Source: Mesorhizobium sp. C432A
Lineage (GTDB): Bacteria > Pseudomonadota > Alphaproteobacteria > Rhizobiales > Rhizobiaceae
Length of the DNA stretch: 64,000 nucleotides
Reading direction: 5' to 3'
Assembly (NCBI RefSeq): GCF_030323145.1
Contig: NZ_CP100470.1
Location: 5,745,001-5,809,000 of the forward strand
The notes under the pieces are model-generated. The model did not search any database and had not been told where the DNA came from. It worked only from the letters and a program-made list of their open reading frames with translations. This document shows, in pieces, positions 1-9,587 of this stretch. Within the stretch, counting starts at the first letter, position 1; every line of letters begins with the position of its first letter. The position numbers and the translations under genes are program-made.

Positions 1-2206
1 GGATGCGCTGCGAGGTGACGCCAAGCGCACGGGCGCGGTCCTGGTCGATGACCAGCTTCATCGCCGGTACCGGCTCCAGCCAGTCGTCATGGAGGGCGCC
101 GAGCAGCGGATTTTCGGCGAATTTCGCCTTCACCTGGTCGGCGATGCGGCGCACCTCCTGGCGGTCCGGACCCATGATGCGCATCTGCACCGGCCAGCCG
201 GTCGGCGGGCCGAGGAACAGACGGTCGACCTTGGAGCGGATCGAAGGGAAATCCTGCGCCAGGACTGAGCGCAGCTTGAGGATCAGCCGCTCACGCGCCG
301 GCTCGTCATTGGCCATCACCAGAAGCTGCGCATAGTTCGGATTGCGCAATTGCTGGTCGAGCGGCAGGAAGAAGCGCGGCGCGCCTTCGCCGATATAGGT
401 GGCGATGAAGCGCTTGTCCTTGTTGTCCATCATCCGGGCTTCCAGCGCCTTGGCCTGCGTCTCGACTTCCTTGATCGAGGTTCCCTCAGGCAACCAGAGA
501 TCGACGAGGATTTCCGGCCGCGAGGATTGCGGGAAGAAGTTTTGTGGGATGAACTGGAACGCCCACAGGCTGGTGGCGAAGGTGACCAGCGTCATCACCA
601 GAACGATGATGCGGTGGCGCACCGCCCAGCCGACCGTGGCGCGCAGCCGCCGGTAGAAGCCGGTGTCGAAGGCGTCATGATGGTTGCCGGCATGCTTGCG
701 CTGCTTGAGGATCATGTAGCCCAGCCACGGCGTGAAATAGACGGCGACGAACCACGACACGACGAGCGCGATGCCGACGACATAGAACAGCGTGCGCACA
801 TATTCGCCTGCGGTCGAGGCGGCGAAGCCAACCGGGATGAAGCCGGCGATAGTGATCAGCGTGCCGCTCAGCATCGGGAAGGCGGTCGAGGAATAGGCGA
901 AGCTCGCCGCCTCGATCTTGACCAGCCCCTCCTCCAGCTTGCGCTCCATCATCTCGACGACGATCATGGCGTCGTCGACCAACAGCCCGAGCGCGATGAT
1001 CAGGGCGCCGAGCGAAATGCGCTGCAGATCGATGCCGAGCTCGTACATGATGGCGAAGGTGGCGGCCAGCACCAGCGGAATGGCAATGGCGATGACCAGG
1101 CCGGAACGCCAGCCGATCGACAGCAGCGAGACAGCAAGCACGATCAGCAGCGCCTCGCCGAGCGCCTCCATGAACTCGTTGACGGCGTCCTTGACAACCT
1201 CGGGCTGGTTGGAGATCTGGTCAACCGCAACGCCGTAGGGCAGCGCTTCCTCAAAGCGCTTGTAGGTCGCCTCGACATCCGTGCCGACGTCCCTGACGTT
1301 AAAACCCTTGGCCATGACGACGCCGACCTGGACGCTTTCGTGGCCGTTGAAGCGGTACTTGCGCTGATAGGGATCTTCGAGACCGGAACTCACGGTGGCG
1401 ATGTCGCCAAGACGTGTCACCTGACCACCGGCGCGCAGGCGCAATTCCCTGATGTCGGCAGCCCTGGTGACATCGCCCTCGACCGAGATGCGCACCGAGC
1501 GCAGGCCGGTGTCGACGGAGCCCGCCGGATCGACATTGTTCTGGCCCTTGATGGCGTTCTGCAGGTCGGTCAGCGTCAGGCCGCGTTCGGCCAGGGCCTT
1601 GGACGAGACGTCGATATAAAGCTTCTCCGGCTGGTCGCCGATGATGACGGCCTTCTCGACGCCCGGCGTCGTCAGCAGCATGTCGCGAGCCTGGGTGGCG
1701 AATTTCTTCAGCTCCGGATAGCTGTAGCCGTCGCCGCCGATCGAGTGCAGGGTGATGAAGGTGTCGCCGAACTCGTCGTTGAAATAGGGCCCGAGCAGGC
1801 CTTGCGGCAGGTCGCCGGAGATGTCGCCAACCTTCTTGCGCACCTGGTAGAAGGCGTCCTTCACCTCCTCTGCATTGGTGTCGCCCTTGATCTGGACGGT
1901 GATGATGGCGCTGCCGGCGCGGGTGTAGGAACGGACGAAGTCGAGGTGCGGCGTTTCCTGCAGCTTGCGCTCGATCTTGTTGACGACCTGGTCTTCCATC
2001 TCCTGGATCGAGGAGCCCGGCCAGATCGCCTGGACGACCATGACGCGGAAAGTGAAATCGGGGTCTTCCTTCTGGCCCATGCGCATTAGGCCGAGCGCGC
2101 CGGCAATGATGATCAGACCGAACAGGAAGCGCGCGATCGAGGGATGGCCGATGGCCCAGCGCGAAAGATTGAAAGGCTGCTTTTCAGTGCTGTCGGTGGT
2201 GGTCAT
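1..2206 (-). CDS. RND-family efflux permease (AcrB-like), C-terminus outside the window
   Basis: Inner-membrane proton-driven pump subunit of a tripartite RND exporter. About 735 residues are present and the rest lies beyond the left edge. The ATG at 2206 gives a basic/hydrophobic start (ARFLFGLIIIAGALGL), the first transmembrane helix. It is followed by porter-domain sequence (QEDPDF-type motif, here KEDPDFTF). Near positions 990-950 the protein reads GLLVDDAMIVVE, the conserved TM4 motif with the paired Asp residues used for proton relay in AcrB. The last visible residues (VIDQDRARALGV) match the second porter repeat. It lies 248 bp downstream of the adaptor gene on the same strand, so one acrAB-like operon is likely. 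The substrate cannot be told from sequence alone. Confidence 0.93.
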   Translation of the reverse strand, partial: MTTTDSTEKQPFNLSRWAIGHPSIARFLFGLIIIAGALGLMRMGQKEDPDFTFRVMVVQAIWPGSSIQEMEDQVVNKIERKLQETPHLDFVRSYTRAGSAIITVQIKGDTNAEEVKDAFYQVRKKVGDISGDLPQGLLGPYFNDEFGDTFITLHSIGGDGYSYPELKKFATQARDMLLTTPGVEKAVIIGDQPEKLYIDVSSKALAERGLTLTDLQNAIKGQNNVDPAGSVDTGLRSVRISVEGDVTRAADIRELRLRAGGQVTRLGDIATVSSGLEDPYQRKYRFNGHESVQVGVVMAKGFNVRDVGTDVEATYKRFEEALPYGVAVDQISNQPEVVKDAVNEFMEALGEALLIVLAVSLLSIGWRSGLVIAIAIPLVLAATFAIMYELGIDLQRISLGALIIALGLLVDDAMIVVEMMERKLEEGLVKIEAASFAYSSTAFPMLSGTLITIAGFIPVGFAASTAGEYVRTLFYVVGIALVVSWFVAVYFTPWLGYMILKQRKHAGNHHDAFDTGFYRRLRATVGWAVRHRIIVLVMTLVTFATSLWAFQFIPQNFFPQSSRPEILVDLWLPEGTSIKEVETQAKALEARMMDNKDKRFIATYIGEGAPRFFLPLDQQLRNPNYAQLLVMANDEPARERLILKLRSVLAQDFPSIRSKVDRLFLGPPTGWPVQMRIMGPDRQEVRRIADQVKAKFAENPLLGALHDDWLEPVPAMKLVIDQDRARALGVTSQRI

Positions 2207-2454
2207 CGGCGTCAGTCCAATTCGTTGATCGTGCGCGCATACGCTTTGCATGCAGCTAGGATATTCCGATGCTGGCTTCCGGGCGGCGAGGCTTTCCGAG
2301 CGGAGAGACACTCATCGCGGTGGGACGCGCGGATCGATGCGGGGGAACTCGATCTTGGCGTCTCGACCATCGGGCGCTCGCCGCCCGGAAACCCTGAATT
2401 CGCTTGCCCAGCCCTTTCGCCGAAGCGACGATCAAGCCGGCTTCATGCCTGCGG

Positions 2455-3594
2455 TCAGCGCAGGGCCTTTGCGGCATCGCCTTCCGCAGAGGCGGCCTGG
2501 ACCGCATCGCCGGTCAGCTTGACCTTGAGATTCTCGGTCATGAACTGGGTGCCGGCGGCAACGACGACATCCCCCGGCTTGAGCCCGTCGGCGACGCTGA
2601 CGCCGTCGGCGGTGAACTCCGCAACCTTGACCAGGCGCTCGTGCACCGTCTCGCCGGCGCGGTCGACGGTCCAGACAATCTTGCGACCATCCTTTTCCGC
2701 AAGCGCGCTGAGCGGGATCGACACCATCTCCTGCTTCTTGGCCACCGAGGCCTCGATGTTGGCGGTCATGCCGAGCAGCACGCGCGGGTCGTCGGGCAGC
2801 GAGACGCGGACGGCAAAGGTGCGCGACTGCTGGTCGGCGCTGCCGGCGACTTCACGCACTTTGCCGGAGAGCGCCAGCGCGTCATCGGACCAGAAGCTGG
2901 CCTTGACGTCCTTTCCCGGCTTGAAGGCGGCGATGTCCATTTCGGGAACCGCGATCAGCACTTCCTTTTCGCCGTCGACGGCAACGGTCATCACAGGCGT
3001 TCCGGCGCCGACCACCTGGCCGACATCGGCCGAGACCGCCGTGACGATGCCGTTCTCGCTCGCCTTGAGATCGGTGTAGACGACCTGGTTCTGCGCCTGG
3101 GCAAGGGTAGAGCGGGCGGCATCGCGCGTCGCTACCGCCTGGTTGTAGCTCAGCGTCGCCTGTTCGAGCTGCGACTTGGAGGTGAAGTTCTTGGCAAAAA
3201 GCTGTTCGGCGCGCTTGCGGGACAGATCGACCGTCTCGACCTGCCGCTCGGCGGCGTCGAGGCTGGCCTTGGCGCTCTTGACCGACAACTCATAGTCCGT
3301 GGGATCGATACGGGCTAGCACATCGCCTGTCGTCACATGCTGGCCGATGTCGACCAGACGCTCAGTGACCTTGCCCGAGATGCGAAAGCCGAGGTTCATT
3401 TCGGTACGGGCTCGCACCGAGCCGGAATAGGTGAGTTCGCGACTCTTTTCGGCCTGGCCGATCTCGACCACCTTGACCGGACGGATGATGTCCTGGACCT
3501 CGGTCTTCTCCTGGCTGCAGGCGGCGAGCCCGAGCGTGGCGACGATCAGGCCGGCGACCGGCAGCTTGCGGATGATGGAACTGGACAAAGACAC
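2455..3594 (-). CDS. RND efflux periplasmic adaptor (membrane fusion protein), lipoprotein
   Basis: Periplasmic adaptor linking the RND pump to an outer-membrane channel, 379 aa, HlyD/AcrA family. The GTG at 3594 is preceded by GGGAG at good spacing. The N-terminus is a lipoprotein signal with lipobox LAAC, the modified Cys at about residue 26. The order is lipoyl half-motif (RISGKVTERLVDIGQHVTTG), a helical hairpin from about residue 95 to 155, the second lipoyl half (YTDLKASENGIVTAVSADVG), a beta-barrel domain, and a membrane-proximal domain near the C-terminus. It sits between tetR and the permease on the same strand, the standard repressor-adaptor-pump layout. Confidence 0.93.
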   Translation of the reverse strand: MSLSSSIIRKLPVAGLIVATLGLAACSQEKTEVQDIIRPVKVVEIGQAEKSRELTYSGSVRARTEMNLGFRISGKVTERLVDIGQHVTTGDVLARIDPTDYELSVKSAKASLDAAERQVETVDLSRKRAEQLFAKNFTSKSQLEQATLSYNQAVATRDAARSTLAQAQNQVVYTDLKASENGIVTAVSADVGQVVGAGTPVMTVAVDGEKEVLIAVPEMDIAAFKPGKDVKASFWSDDALALSGKVREVAGSADQQSRTFAVRVSLPDDPRVLLGMTANIEASVAKKQEMVSIPLSALAEKDGRKIVWTVDRAGETVHERLVKVAEFTADGVSVADGLKPGDVVVAAGTQFMTENLKVKLTGDAVQAASAEGDAAKALR

Positions 3595-3652
3595 TTTCGT
3601 ACTCCCGACTGGAGATGAACGGTCGACACCGGCGCCCGGCGGGCGGCGGCTA

Positions 3653-4258
3653 TTACTTCAGAGCCTTGATCGCGTAATCGATGAGATCGTCGGGCATCGC
3701 CCGATTGGTCTTGGCAAGGCACTGCGCCACCATTTGCGGGTGGCACAGAATGACGGTGGCGGCGCCGAAGCAGCGCGATGCGATGACCGGATCCTGGTCG
3801 GCAAACTCGCCGGCCTCGATGCCCTCGCGGATGACCTCGGCAAACAGGTCGTGAATGCTGTCGATATGCTTGTCGATGACGCCCCAGTCGCGCTCGAGCG
3901 CGACGATGACCATTTCGTGGACCTTCTGGTCGTCGAGCATGACTTCCAGCGTCATCTTGTACTGCGCATGCACGTAGCGGCGCAGCCGCTCCTCGGCGCT
4001 GATCGGCAACCGGGAAATCTCGTAGGCCATGTTGTAGCTGGCGAGGAGCATGCGGCCGCAGACGGCCTGGTGGATTTCGACCTTGGATGCGAAGAAACGG
4101 TAGATATTGGCCGGCGACATGCCGAGTTCGCGGGCGATGTCGGCGACATTGGTCTTGCCGTAACCATAGTGCCGGAACAGGCGTTCGGCACAGTCGAGAA
4201 TGCGGGTGACATTCTCCTGGCGGGTGGAGTCGGCCATTATGCTGGCGGCTTCGGACAT
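3653..4258 (-). CDS. TetR/AcrR-family repressor of the efflux operon
   Basis: DNA-binding repressor of 201 aa. The N-terminal helix-turn-helix is clear (TNVADIARELGMSPANIYRFF, about residues 37-57). The remainder is an all-helical ligand and dimer domain typical of the family (about 200 aa). An alternative start is Met8. The gene is first in an operon with the adaptor and permease. A perfect 7-bp inverted repeat (TGACGAA-N8-TTCGTCA) begins 22 bp upstream of its ATG and directly follows a plausible -35/-10 pair. Auto-repression together with control of the pump genes is therefore likely, which is the usual arrangement for AcrR-type regulators. The inducer is unknown. Confidence 0.92.
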   Translation of the reverse strand: MSEAASIMADSTRQENVTRILDCAERLFRHYGYGKTNVADIARELGMSPANIYRFFASKVEIHQAVCGRMLLASYNMAYEISRLPISAEERLRRYVHAQYKMTLEVMLDDQKVHEMVIVALERDWGVIDKHIDSIHDLFAEVIREGIEAGEFADQDPVIASRCFGAATVILCHPQMVAQCLAKTNRAMPDDLIDYAIKALK

Positions 4259-4279
4259 GGCTCTCTGTCGATTTATGAG

Positions 4280-4301
4280 TGACGAATTTCAACTTTCGTC
4301 A
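4280..4301. promoter_or_regulatory. Candidate TetR operator, TGACGAA-N8-TTCGTCA
   Basis: Perfect inverted repeat with 7-bp arms (4280-4286 and 4295-4301) and an 8-bp spacer, starting 22 bp upstream of the tetR ATG. It abuts the predicted -10 box on its downstream side, where a bound repressor would block transcription initiation. Assignment to the adjacent TetR protein is inferred from position. Confidence 0.6.
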
Positions 4302-4330
4302 GTCGTAAATCGAAAAGAGGGAAGTGTCAA
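4302..4330 (-). promoter_or_regulatory. Predicted promoter of the tetR-adaptor-pump operon
   Basis: Reading on the minus strand, TTGACA (4330-4325) and TACGAC (4307-4302) are separated by exactly 17 bp. The -35 box is a perfect consensus; the -10 box is weak, as is common in rhizobia. The candidate operator lies immediately downstream. Confidence 0.5.
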
Positions 4331-4360
4331 TGCGAATTCGACGTACGCGTATAATTTGGT

Positions 4361-4380
4361 GACAGAGGGTGACAGAGGGT
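4361..4380. repeat. Perfect 10-bp tandem duplication
   Basis: The unit gacagagggt occurs twice back to back between the acyl-CoA ligase stop codon and the tetR promoter. It may be a replication-slippage product. No function is assigned. Confidence 0.7.
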
Positions 4381-4421
4381 GTGCGCGAACTCGACCTTGC
4401 GCGTGCCGTTGCGCTCTGGAA

Positions 4422-6062
4422 CTAAGATCCCTTCGCCATTTCCCGCAGCTGAAACTTCTGGATCTTCCCCGTCGATGTCTTCGGGATCTCGGCAAAAATC
4501 ACCGCCTTCGGCACCTTGAAGCGGGCGAGCAGCGCGCGGCAGTGTTCGATGATCTCGGCCTCGCTTGCCACCTTGCCGGGCTTCAGTTCGACATAGGCGA
4601 CCGGCACCTCGCCCCATTTGTCGTCTGCCTTGGCGACGACGCCGCAGGACGCCACGGACGGGTGTTTGTAGAGGGCTTCCTCGACCTCGATCGATGAAAT
4701 GTTCTCGCCGCCGGAGATGATGATGTCCTTGGAGCGGTCCTTGAGCTGGATGTAGCCGTCGGGATGCATGACGCCGAGGTCGCCGGAGTGGAACCAGCCG
4801 CCGGCGAAAGCCTCGTCGGTCGCCTTCCTGTTCTTCAGATAGCCCTTCATGACAATGTTGCCGCGGAACATGACCTCGCCGATGGTCTCGCCGTCGGCCG
4901 GCGTCTTCTGCATCGTCTCCGCGTCCATCACCGTCAGGCCTTCGAGTGCGGCATAGCGCACGCCCTGCCTGGCCTTTCTGGCGCTGCGTTCGCCCTTGTC
5001 GAGACCGTCCCAGGCGGTGTGCCATTCGTTGACGACCGCCGGGCCATAGGTCTCGGTCAGGCCGTAGAGATGGGTGACGGCAAAGCCGGCGTCGGCCATG
5101 CCTGACAGCACGGCTTCCGGCGGCGGCGCGGCAGCGGTGTTGAAGGTAACGGTCTGCGGGAAGTGGCGCTTGTCCTCATCGCTGGCGTTGATGAGCACCG
5201 ACATGACGACCGGCGCACCGCAAAGATGTGTGACGCCGTGGTCGGCGATGGCATCGTAGATCGGCTTCGGCCGCACCCAGCGCAGGCAGACATGGGTGCC
5301 GGCCTGGACGGCCATTGTCCATGGGAAGCACCAACCATTGCAGTGGAACATCGGCAGCGTCCACAGATAGACGGCGTGCTTGGCCATGCCGGCATGGATG
5401 GTGTTGGTGTAAGCCATCAGGGCAGCGCCGCGATGGTGGTAGACGACGCCCTTCGGATTGCCTGTCGTGCCGGAGGTGTAGTTGAGCGAGATGGCGTCCC
5501 ATTCGTCGTCGGGCATCGACCAGGCGTAGCCCTGGTCACCGCCGGCGACGAACGCCTCATAGTCGATCGCGCCGATGCGCTCGCCCTTGGGATAGGGTGC
5601 ATCGGCGGCATAGTCGGGATCGTCATAGTCGATGACCAGCGGCTTCACCTTGGCCAGTGCCAGTGCCTGTTTGACGACAGCAGCGAATTCGCGGTCGACG
5701 ATGAGCACCTTGGTCTCGGCATGGTCGAGCTGGAACGCGATGACGGCGGCATCGAGCCTTGTGTTGAGCGAATGCAGCACCGCTTTGGCCATCGGCACGC
5801 CGAAATGCGCCTCCAGCATGGGGGGCGTGTTGGACAGCATGACGGTCACCGTATCACCCTTGCCGATGCCGCGCTTCGACAGAGCCGAGGCGAGCTTCAG
5901 CGAGCGCTGCCAGAAGGTGCGATAGGTGATGCGCTGGCTGCCATGGATGATGGCGACATGATCGGGATAGGTGCTTGCCGCCCGCTCCAGATAGGTGAGC
6001 GGCGTCAGCGGCTGATGGTTGGCGGCGTTCTTGCCGAGATCCTGCTCGTAGGGACTGCCCAT
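4422..6062 (-). CDS. AMP-forming acyl-CoA ligase (AlkK/DmdB-like fatty acyl-CoA synthetase)
   Basis: Activates a carboxylic acid to its acyl-CoA through an acyl-adenylate; 546 aa, normal for the family. Visible signatures in order are the P-loop-like YTSGTTGNPKGV (about residue 197), the adenine-binding HLYGLTETYGP (about 333), the A8 hinge region WFHSGDLG followed by KDRSKDIIISGGEN, and the C-terminal catalytic lysine motif PKTSTGKIQKF. The ATG at 6062 has GGGGAG seven bases upstream. The substrate is probably a medium-chain, branched or methylthio acid, judging from similarity to AlkK and 3-methylthiopropionyl-CoA ligase types. This cannot be settled from sequence. It is monocistronic or weakly linked to the tetR operon 163 bp downstream. 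Confidence 0.9.
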   Translation of the reverse strand: MGSPYEQDLGKNAANHQPLTPLTYLERAASTYPDHVAIIHGSQRITYRTFWQRSLKLASALSKRGIGKGDTVTVMLSNTPPMLEAHFGVPMAKAVLHSLNTRLDAAVIAFQLDHAETKVLIVDREFAAVVKQALALAKVKPLVIDYDDPDYAADAPYPKGERIGAIDYEAFVAGGDQGYAWSMPDDEWDAISLNYTSGTTGNPKGVVYHHRGAALMAYTNTIHAGMAKHAVYLWTLPMFHCNGWCFPWTMAVQAGTHVCLRWVRPKPIYDAIADHGVTHLCGAPVVMSVLINASDEDKRHFPQTVTFNTAAAPPPEAVLSGMADAGFAVTHLYGLTETYGPAVVNEWHTAWDGLDKGERSARKARQGVRYAALEGLTVMDAETMQKTPADGETIGEVMFRGNIVMKGYLKNRKATDEAFAGGWFHSGDLGVMHPDGYIQLKDRSKDIIISGGENISSIEVEEALYKHPSVASCGVVAKADDKWGEVPVAYVELKPGKVASEAEIIEHCRALLARFKVPKAVIFAEIPKTSTGKIQKFQLREMAKGS

Positions 6063-6252
6063 CCCGTGCTCCCCGAATTTTCATTGTTGAGAACTTCTAA
6101 CCACAGCTTCCCGCCACGTCACCATCGGCGATTCCCGACCGGGCACATTTGGCGCAATGATCGTCCAGATTCGATGGGCAAAGAGGTATCGTGTACCCAC
6201 GCCAGTTTGACTTTTGTCGAGAGCCGTGAATAATGTCAGCCGAGGAGACGGC

Positions 6253-7224
6253 ATGGCGATCCGACCGGCAGAACAGCTTATCCACAAGGCCGCATGGCTC
6301 TATTATGCCCATGGCCTGCGCCAGGACCAGGTCGCCAGCCAGCTTAACATCTCCCGCGCCTCGGTCGCCATGTATTTGCGCAAGGCGCGCGAGACCGGCA
6401 TCGTCAACATCTCGACCTCGACGCAGCTGTTCACCGACGACGTGCTTGCGCGCCAGCTCGAGGACGCGCTCAAGCTTGATGCGGTGTGGATCGCGCCGGA
6501 GAATGCCTATGTCGTCGACCCTTCGACGGACGTTGCGGTGCTGGCGGCGGGCGTCTTTCTCGAACTGGTCAAGAAGGGCGACCGGATCGGCGTCGCCTGG
6601 GGCCGCACCGTCTACACCATCGCCGACGTCATGTCCTATGCCGACCTGCAGGACGTCACCGTTGTGCAGCTCTGCGGCAATCTCGGCGCGCCCTACTCCT
6701 ACCGTCCCGACCAGTGCACGATGGAGATCGCCCGGCGGCTCAACGCCAAGGGCCTCAATTTCTACGCGCCGCTGGTGCTGACGACGGAATTGCTGGCGCA
6801 TGGGCTGCGCGCCGAACCGGTGATCCGCGAACAACTGGCCGATATTGCCAACTGCGATCTGGCGCTCTATTCGGTCGGCACCGTCGATGGCGACAGCCAT
6901 GTCGTCAAATGCGGCGCGCTCAGCCCCGGCGAGATGGGGCTGTTGCGCGAAGCGGGCGCCGCCGGCGTCGTTGCCGGCCAGATCATCGATGCCACCGGCA
7001 AGGCGCTCGACTGCAGCTACAACCGCCGCGTCATCTCGGCCTCGCTGTCGTCACTGCGCCAGATCGAAAAGCGGCTGATGGTGGTGCAGGAAGACAGCAA
7101 GTTCGAACCGCTGCTCGCCGCGCTCGCCGGCGGACTCTGCACGCATCTCGTCGTCGGCGCCAGCATGGCGCGGCGGCTGCTCGACCATGCCGGAGCCAGT
7201 GCGGGGGCAAAAAAGGCTTCCTGA
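6253..7224 (+). CDS. SorC/DeoR-type sugar-phosphate-responsive transcriptional regulator
   Basis: Regulator of 323 aa with an N-terminal helix-turn-helix (QDQVASQLNISRASVAMYLR, about residues 27-46) and a C-terminal sugar-phosphate-binding domain of the SorC family (GVAWGRTVY, QLCGNLGAP and SVGTVDGDSH are typical segments). The ATG at 6253 is preferred because GAGGAG lies five bases upstream. A longer reading from TTG at 6214 has no such site. It is followed 94 bp later by the aldolase/dehydrogenase fusion and probably controls it, plus the importer and mtnKA further along. SorC-family proteins normally respond to a phosphorylated sugar intermediate of the pathway they control. Confidence 0.88.
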   Translation: MAIRPAEQLIHKAAWLYYAHGLRQDQVASQLNISRASVAMYLRKARETGIVNISTSTQLFTDDVLARQLEDALKLDAVWIAPENAYVVDPSTDVAVLAAGVFLELVKKGDRIGVAWGRTVYTIADVMSYADLQDVTVVQLCGNLGAPYSYRPDQCTMEIARRLNAKGLNFYAPLVLTTELLAHGLRAEPVIREQLADIANCDLALYSVGTVDGDSHVVKCGALSPGEMGLLREAGAAGVVAGQIIDATGKALDCSYNRRVISASLSSLRQIEKRLMVVQEDSKFEPLLAALAGGLCTHLVVGASMARRLLDHAGASAGAKKAS

Positions 7225-7318
7225 CCAACGAAATCCCAGCAGCAGGCGCATTGTCATCAAGGCGTCGCGGCACTCCTGTTCACAGCAACATCAAAGACAG
7301 CAAAGCGGACATAGCGAC

Positions 7319-9373
7319 ATGAAGAACCTTTGGAATGACGGCGACGCGGAAAGACTGGTTGCCGACTATGCGAAAAAGGGCGTTGCCCGCGACCTCGCGC
7401 TGCGCGTCTACACGACCCGGCTGCTCGGCGGCGAGCCGCGGCTGGTGCTGCATGGCGGCGGCAACACCTCCTGCAAGACCAAGGCCACCGATCTCGTCGG
7501 CGACGAATGGGATGTGCTGTGCGTCAAGGGCAGCGGCTGGGACATGGGTGTGATCGAGCCGCAAGGCCTGCCGGCGGTCAAGCTCGGCGCGCTGCTGAAG
7601 GCGCGTGCGCTGGCCAGCCTCGCCGACGAGGACATGGTGGCGCTGCAGCGGGCGAACCTCATCGACCCCGCCTCCCCCAATCCATCGGTCGAGACGCTGC
7701 TGCACGCCTTCCTGCCGCATAAATTCGTCGACCACACGCATTCGACCGCGATCCTCGCCATCGTCGACCAGGCGGACAGCAAGCCGCTGATCAAGACCGT
7801 GTTCGGCGACAAGATGGGGTACGTGCCCTACATCAAGCCGGGCTTCGACCTCGCCAAGGTGGCCGCCGATGTCTACGACGCCGACCCCAGCGTCGAAGGC
7901 CTGATCCTCGACAAGCATGGCATCTTCACCTTCGGCGACGCTGCGAAGCAGGCCTATGACCGCATGATCCATTATGTGAACGTGGCCGAAGACTATGTGG
8001 CGAAGAACGGCAAGCCGAAGGCAGCGAAAGCCGCACTGCCGGCCAAGCTCGCAACGCCGGCAGCGATCGCGCCGATGCTGCGTGGCGCGGTGGCGGTGGC
8101 GCGTGGCGAAGGCCGCTTCGACCGCATGATCAGCGACTTCCGCACCTCGGATGCCATTGTCGATTTCATCAATTCGGCCGGCATTGCAGACTATGCCGGA
8201 CGCGGCGTGTCGACGCCCGACCTGTCGATCCGCATCAAGACCGGACCGATGGCGGTTCCGGCGCCAGACGCCGACAAGATTGGCGACTACAAGGCCGTCA
8301 TCAAGAGCCATGTCGACGCCTTCGCCAACGACTATCGCGCCTATTTCGAAACCAACGATGCGCTGGACGACGTCCAGCGCACCATGCTCGACCCGATGCC
8401 GCGGCTGACGCTGGTGCCGGGCCTCGGCATGTTCGGCCATGGCCGCACGCTGAAGGATGCGAAGATCGCATCTGATGTCGGCGAGATGTGGATCGAGGCG
8501 GTGCGCGGCGCCGAGGCCGTCGGCAGCTTCCATCCTCTATCGAAGGCCGACCTCTTCCCGCTGGAGTACTGGTCGCTTGAGCAGGCCAAGCTCGCCTCCA
8601 ACAAGCCGAAGCCGCTGACCGGCCAGGTGGTGCTGATCACTGGCGGCGCCGGCGCGATCGGTGCTGCGACGGCAAAACTGTTCGCCGCCAATGGCGCGCA
8701 TGCCGTCGTCGTCGATCTCGATGCGGCCAGGGCGGCCGAGGCGGCAAAGGCAGCCGGCAACAATTCGATCGGCGTCGGCGCCGACATCACCAACCCGGCC
8801 GAGCTGCGCGCCGCCTTCGACAAAGCTGTCGCTGTCTATGGCGGCGTCGACATTCTGGTCTCCAACGCCGGTGCCGCCTGGGAAGGCCGCATCGGCGAGC
8901 TCGACGATGCCCTGCTGCGCAAGAGTTTCGAGCTCAACTTCTTCGCCCACCAGTCGGCGGCGCAGAACGCGGTGCGCATCATGCTGGAACAGGGCACCGG
9001 CGGTGTGTTGTTGTTCAACACCTCCAAGCAGGCGGTCAACCCGGGTCCGAAATTCGGCGCCTATGGTGTGCCGAAGGCGGCGACGCTATTCCTGTCCCGG
9101 CAATATGCGCTCGACTACGGCGCGCACGGCATCCGCTCCAATGCGGTCAACGCCGACCGCATCCGCTCCGGCCTGTTGACCGACGCCATGATCGCCAGCC
9201 GTTCCGGCGCGCGCGGCGTGTCGGAGAAGGAATACATGTCGGGCAATCTGCTCGGACAGGAGGTGACGGCAGAAGACGTGGCGCAGGCCTTCCTGCACCA
9301 AGCATTGGCCGAACGCACCACCGCCGATGTGACGACGGTCGACGGTGGCAACATCGCCGCAGCGCTGCGCTAG
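7319..9373 (+). CDS. Bifunctional class II aldolase / short-chain dehydrogenase (RhaD-like fusion)
   Basis: Two-domain enzyme of 684 aa. The N-terminal half is a class II (zinc) aldolase of the RhaD/FucA fold, with the phosphate-binding HGGGNTS (about residue 44), zinc ligands in HTHST (about 141) and LILDKHGIFTFG. The C-terminal part (about 430-684) is an SDR with NAD-binding TGGAGAIG, SNAG, an active-site Ser and YGVPK. Known fusions of this architecture split rhamnulose-1-P to DHAP and lactaldehyde and oxidise the aldehyde. Here the nearby mtnK and mtnA suggest the substrate could instead be 5-methylthioribulose-1-P or 5-deoxyribulose-1-P. The ATG at 7319 starts the conserved sequence; upstream in-frame sequence looks non-coding. 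No adjacent rhaI/rhaK-type gene is visible. Confidence 0.85.
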   Translation: MKNLWNDGDAERLVADYAKKGVARDLALRVYTTRLLGGEPRLVLHGGGNTSCKTKATDLVGDEWDVLCVKGSGWDMGVIEPQGLPAVKLGALLKARALASLADEDMVALQRANLIDPASPNPSVETLLHAFLPHKFVDHTHSTAILAIVDQADSKPLIKTVFGDKMGYVPYIKPGFDLAKVAADVYDADPSVEGLILDKHGIFTFGDAAKQAYDRMIHYVNVAEDYVAKNGKPKAAKAALPAKLATPAAIAPMLRGAVAVARGEGRFDRMISDFRTSDAIVDFINSAGIADYAGRGVSTPDLSIRIKTGPMAVPAPDADKIGDYKAVIKSHVDAFANDYRAYFETNDALDDVQRTMLDPMPRLTLVPGLGMFGHGRTLKDAKIASDVGEMWIEAVRGAEAVGSFHPLSKADLFPLEYWSLEQAKLASNKPKPLTGQVVLITGGAGAIGAATAKLFAANGAHAVVVDLDAARAAEAAKAAGNNSIGVGADITNPAELRAAFDKAVAVYGGVDILVSNAGAAWEGRIGELDDALLRKSFELNFFAHQSAAQNAVRIMLEQGTGGVLLFNTSKQAVNPGPKFGAYGVPKAATLFLSRQYALDYGAHGIRSNAVNADRIRSGLLTDAMIASRSGARGVSEKEYMSGNLLGQEVTAEDVAQAFLHQALAERTTADVTTVDGGNIAAALR

Positions 9374-9384
9374 ACATAGACCTG

Positions 9385-9420
9385 GAGCGGTTCATCGTTC
9401 ACCAAAACGACGAACCGCTC
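9385..9420. repeat. Long hairpin after the aldolase/dehydrogenase gene
   Basis: Inverted repeat with 15-bp arms (9385-9399, 9406-9420; one mismatch) and a 6-base loop, starting 11 bases past the stop codon. No U-run follows, so it is not a classical terminator. It may protect the mRNA 3' end or be an intergenic palindromic repeat. Confidence 0.6.
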
Positions 9421-9587
9421 TCCCACCTGAAGGACTCCAGGCGGAGAACTGCTTTTGCAGGTCGTGCTGAAAAACTGCTCGAACTGGTCAAAATCCACTC
9501 CAATCCTTGGCCTATTGCTCGACCACTTTAGGGCGCGCCTTGTGTTTCGCATGCGAGCTCCGACCCTGATCCTTGGTGGAGTTGTCG

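Noticed and set aside
350..2089. Long open frame on the plus strand (579 codons)
   Set aside because: It is antisense to the RND permease, whose minus-strand translation has clear transmembrane and VDDA motifs. The plus-strand product is His/Asp/Arg-rich without any family sequence, typical of high-GC shadow frames.
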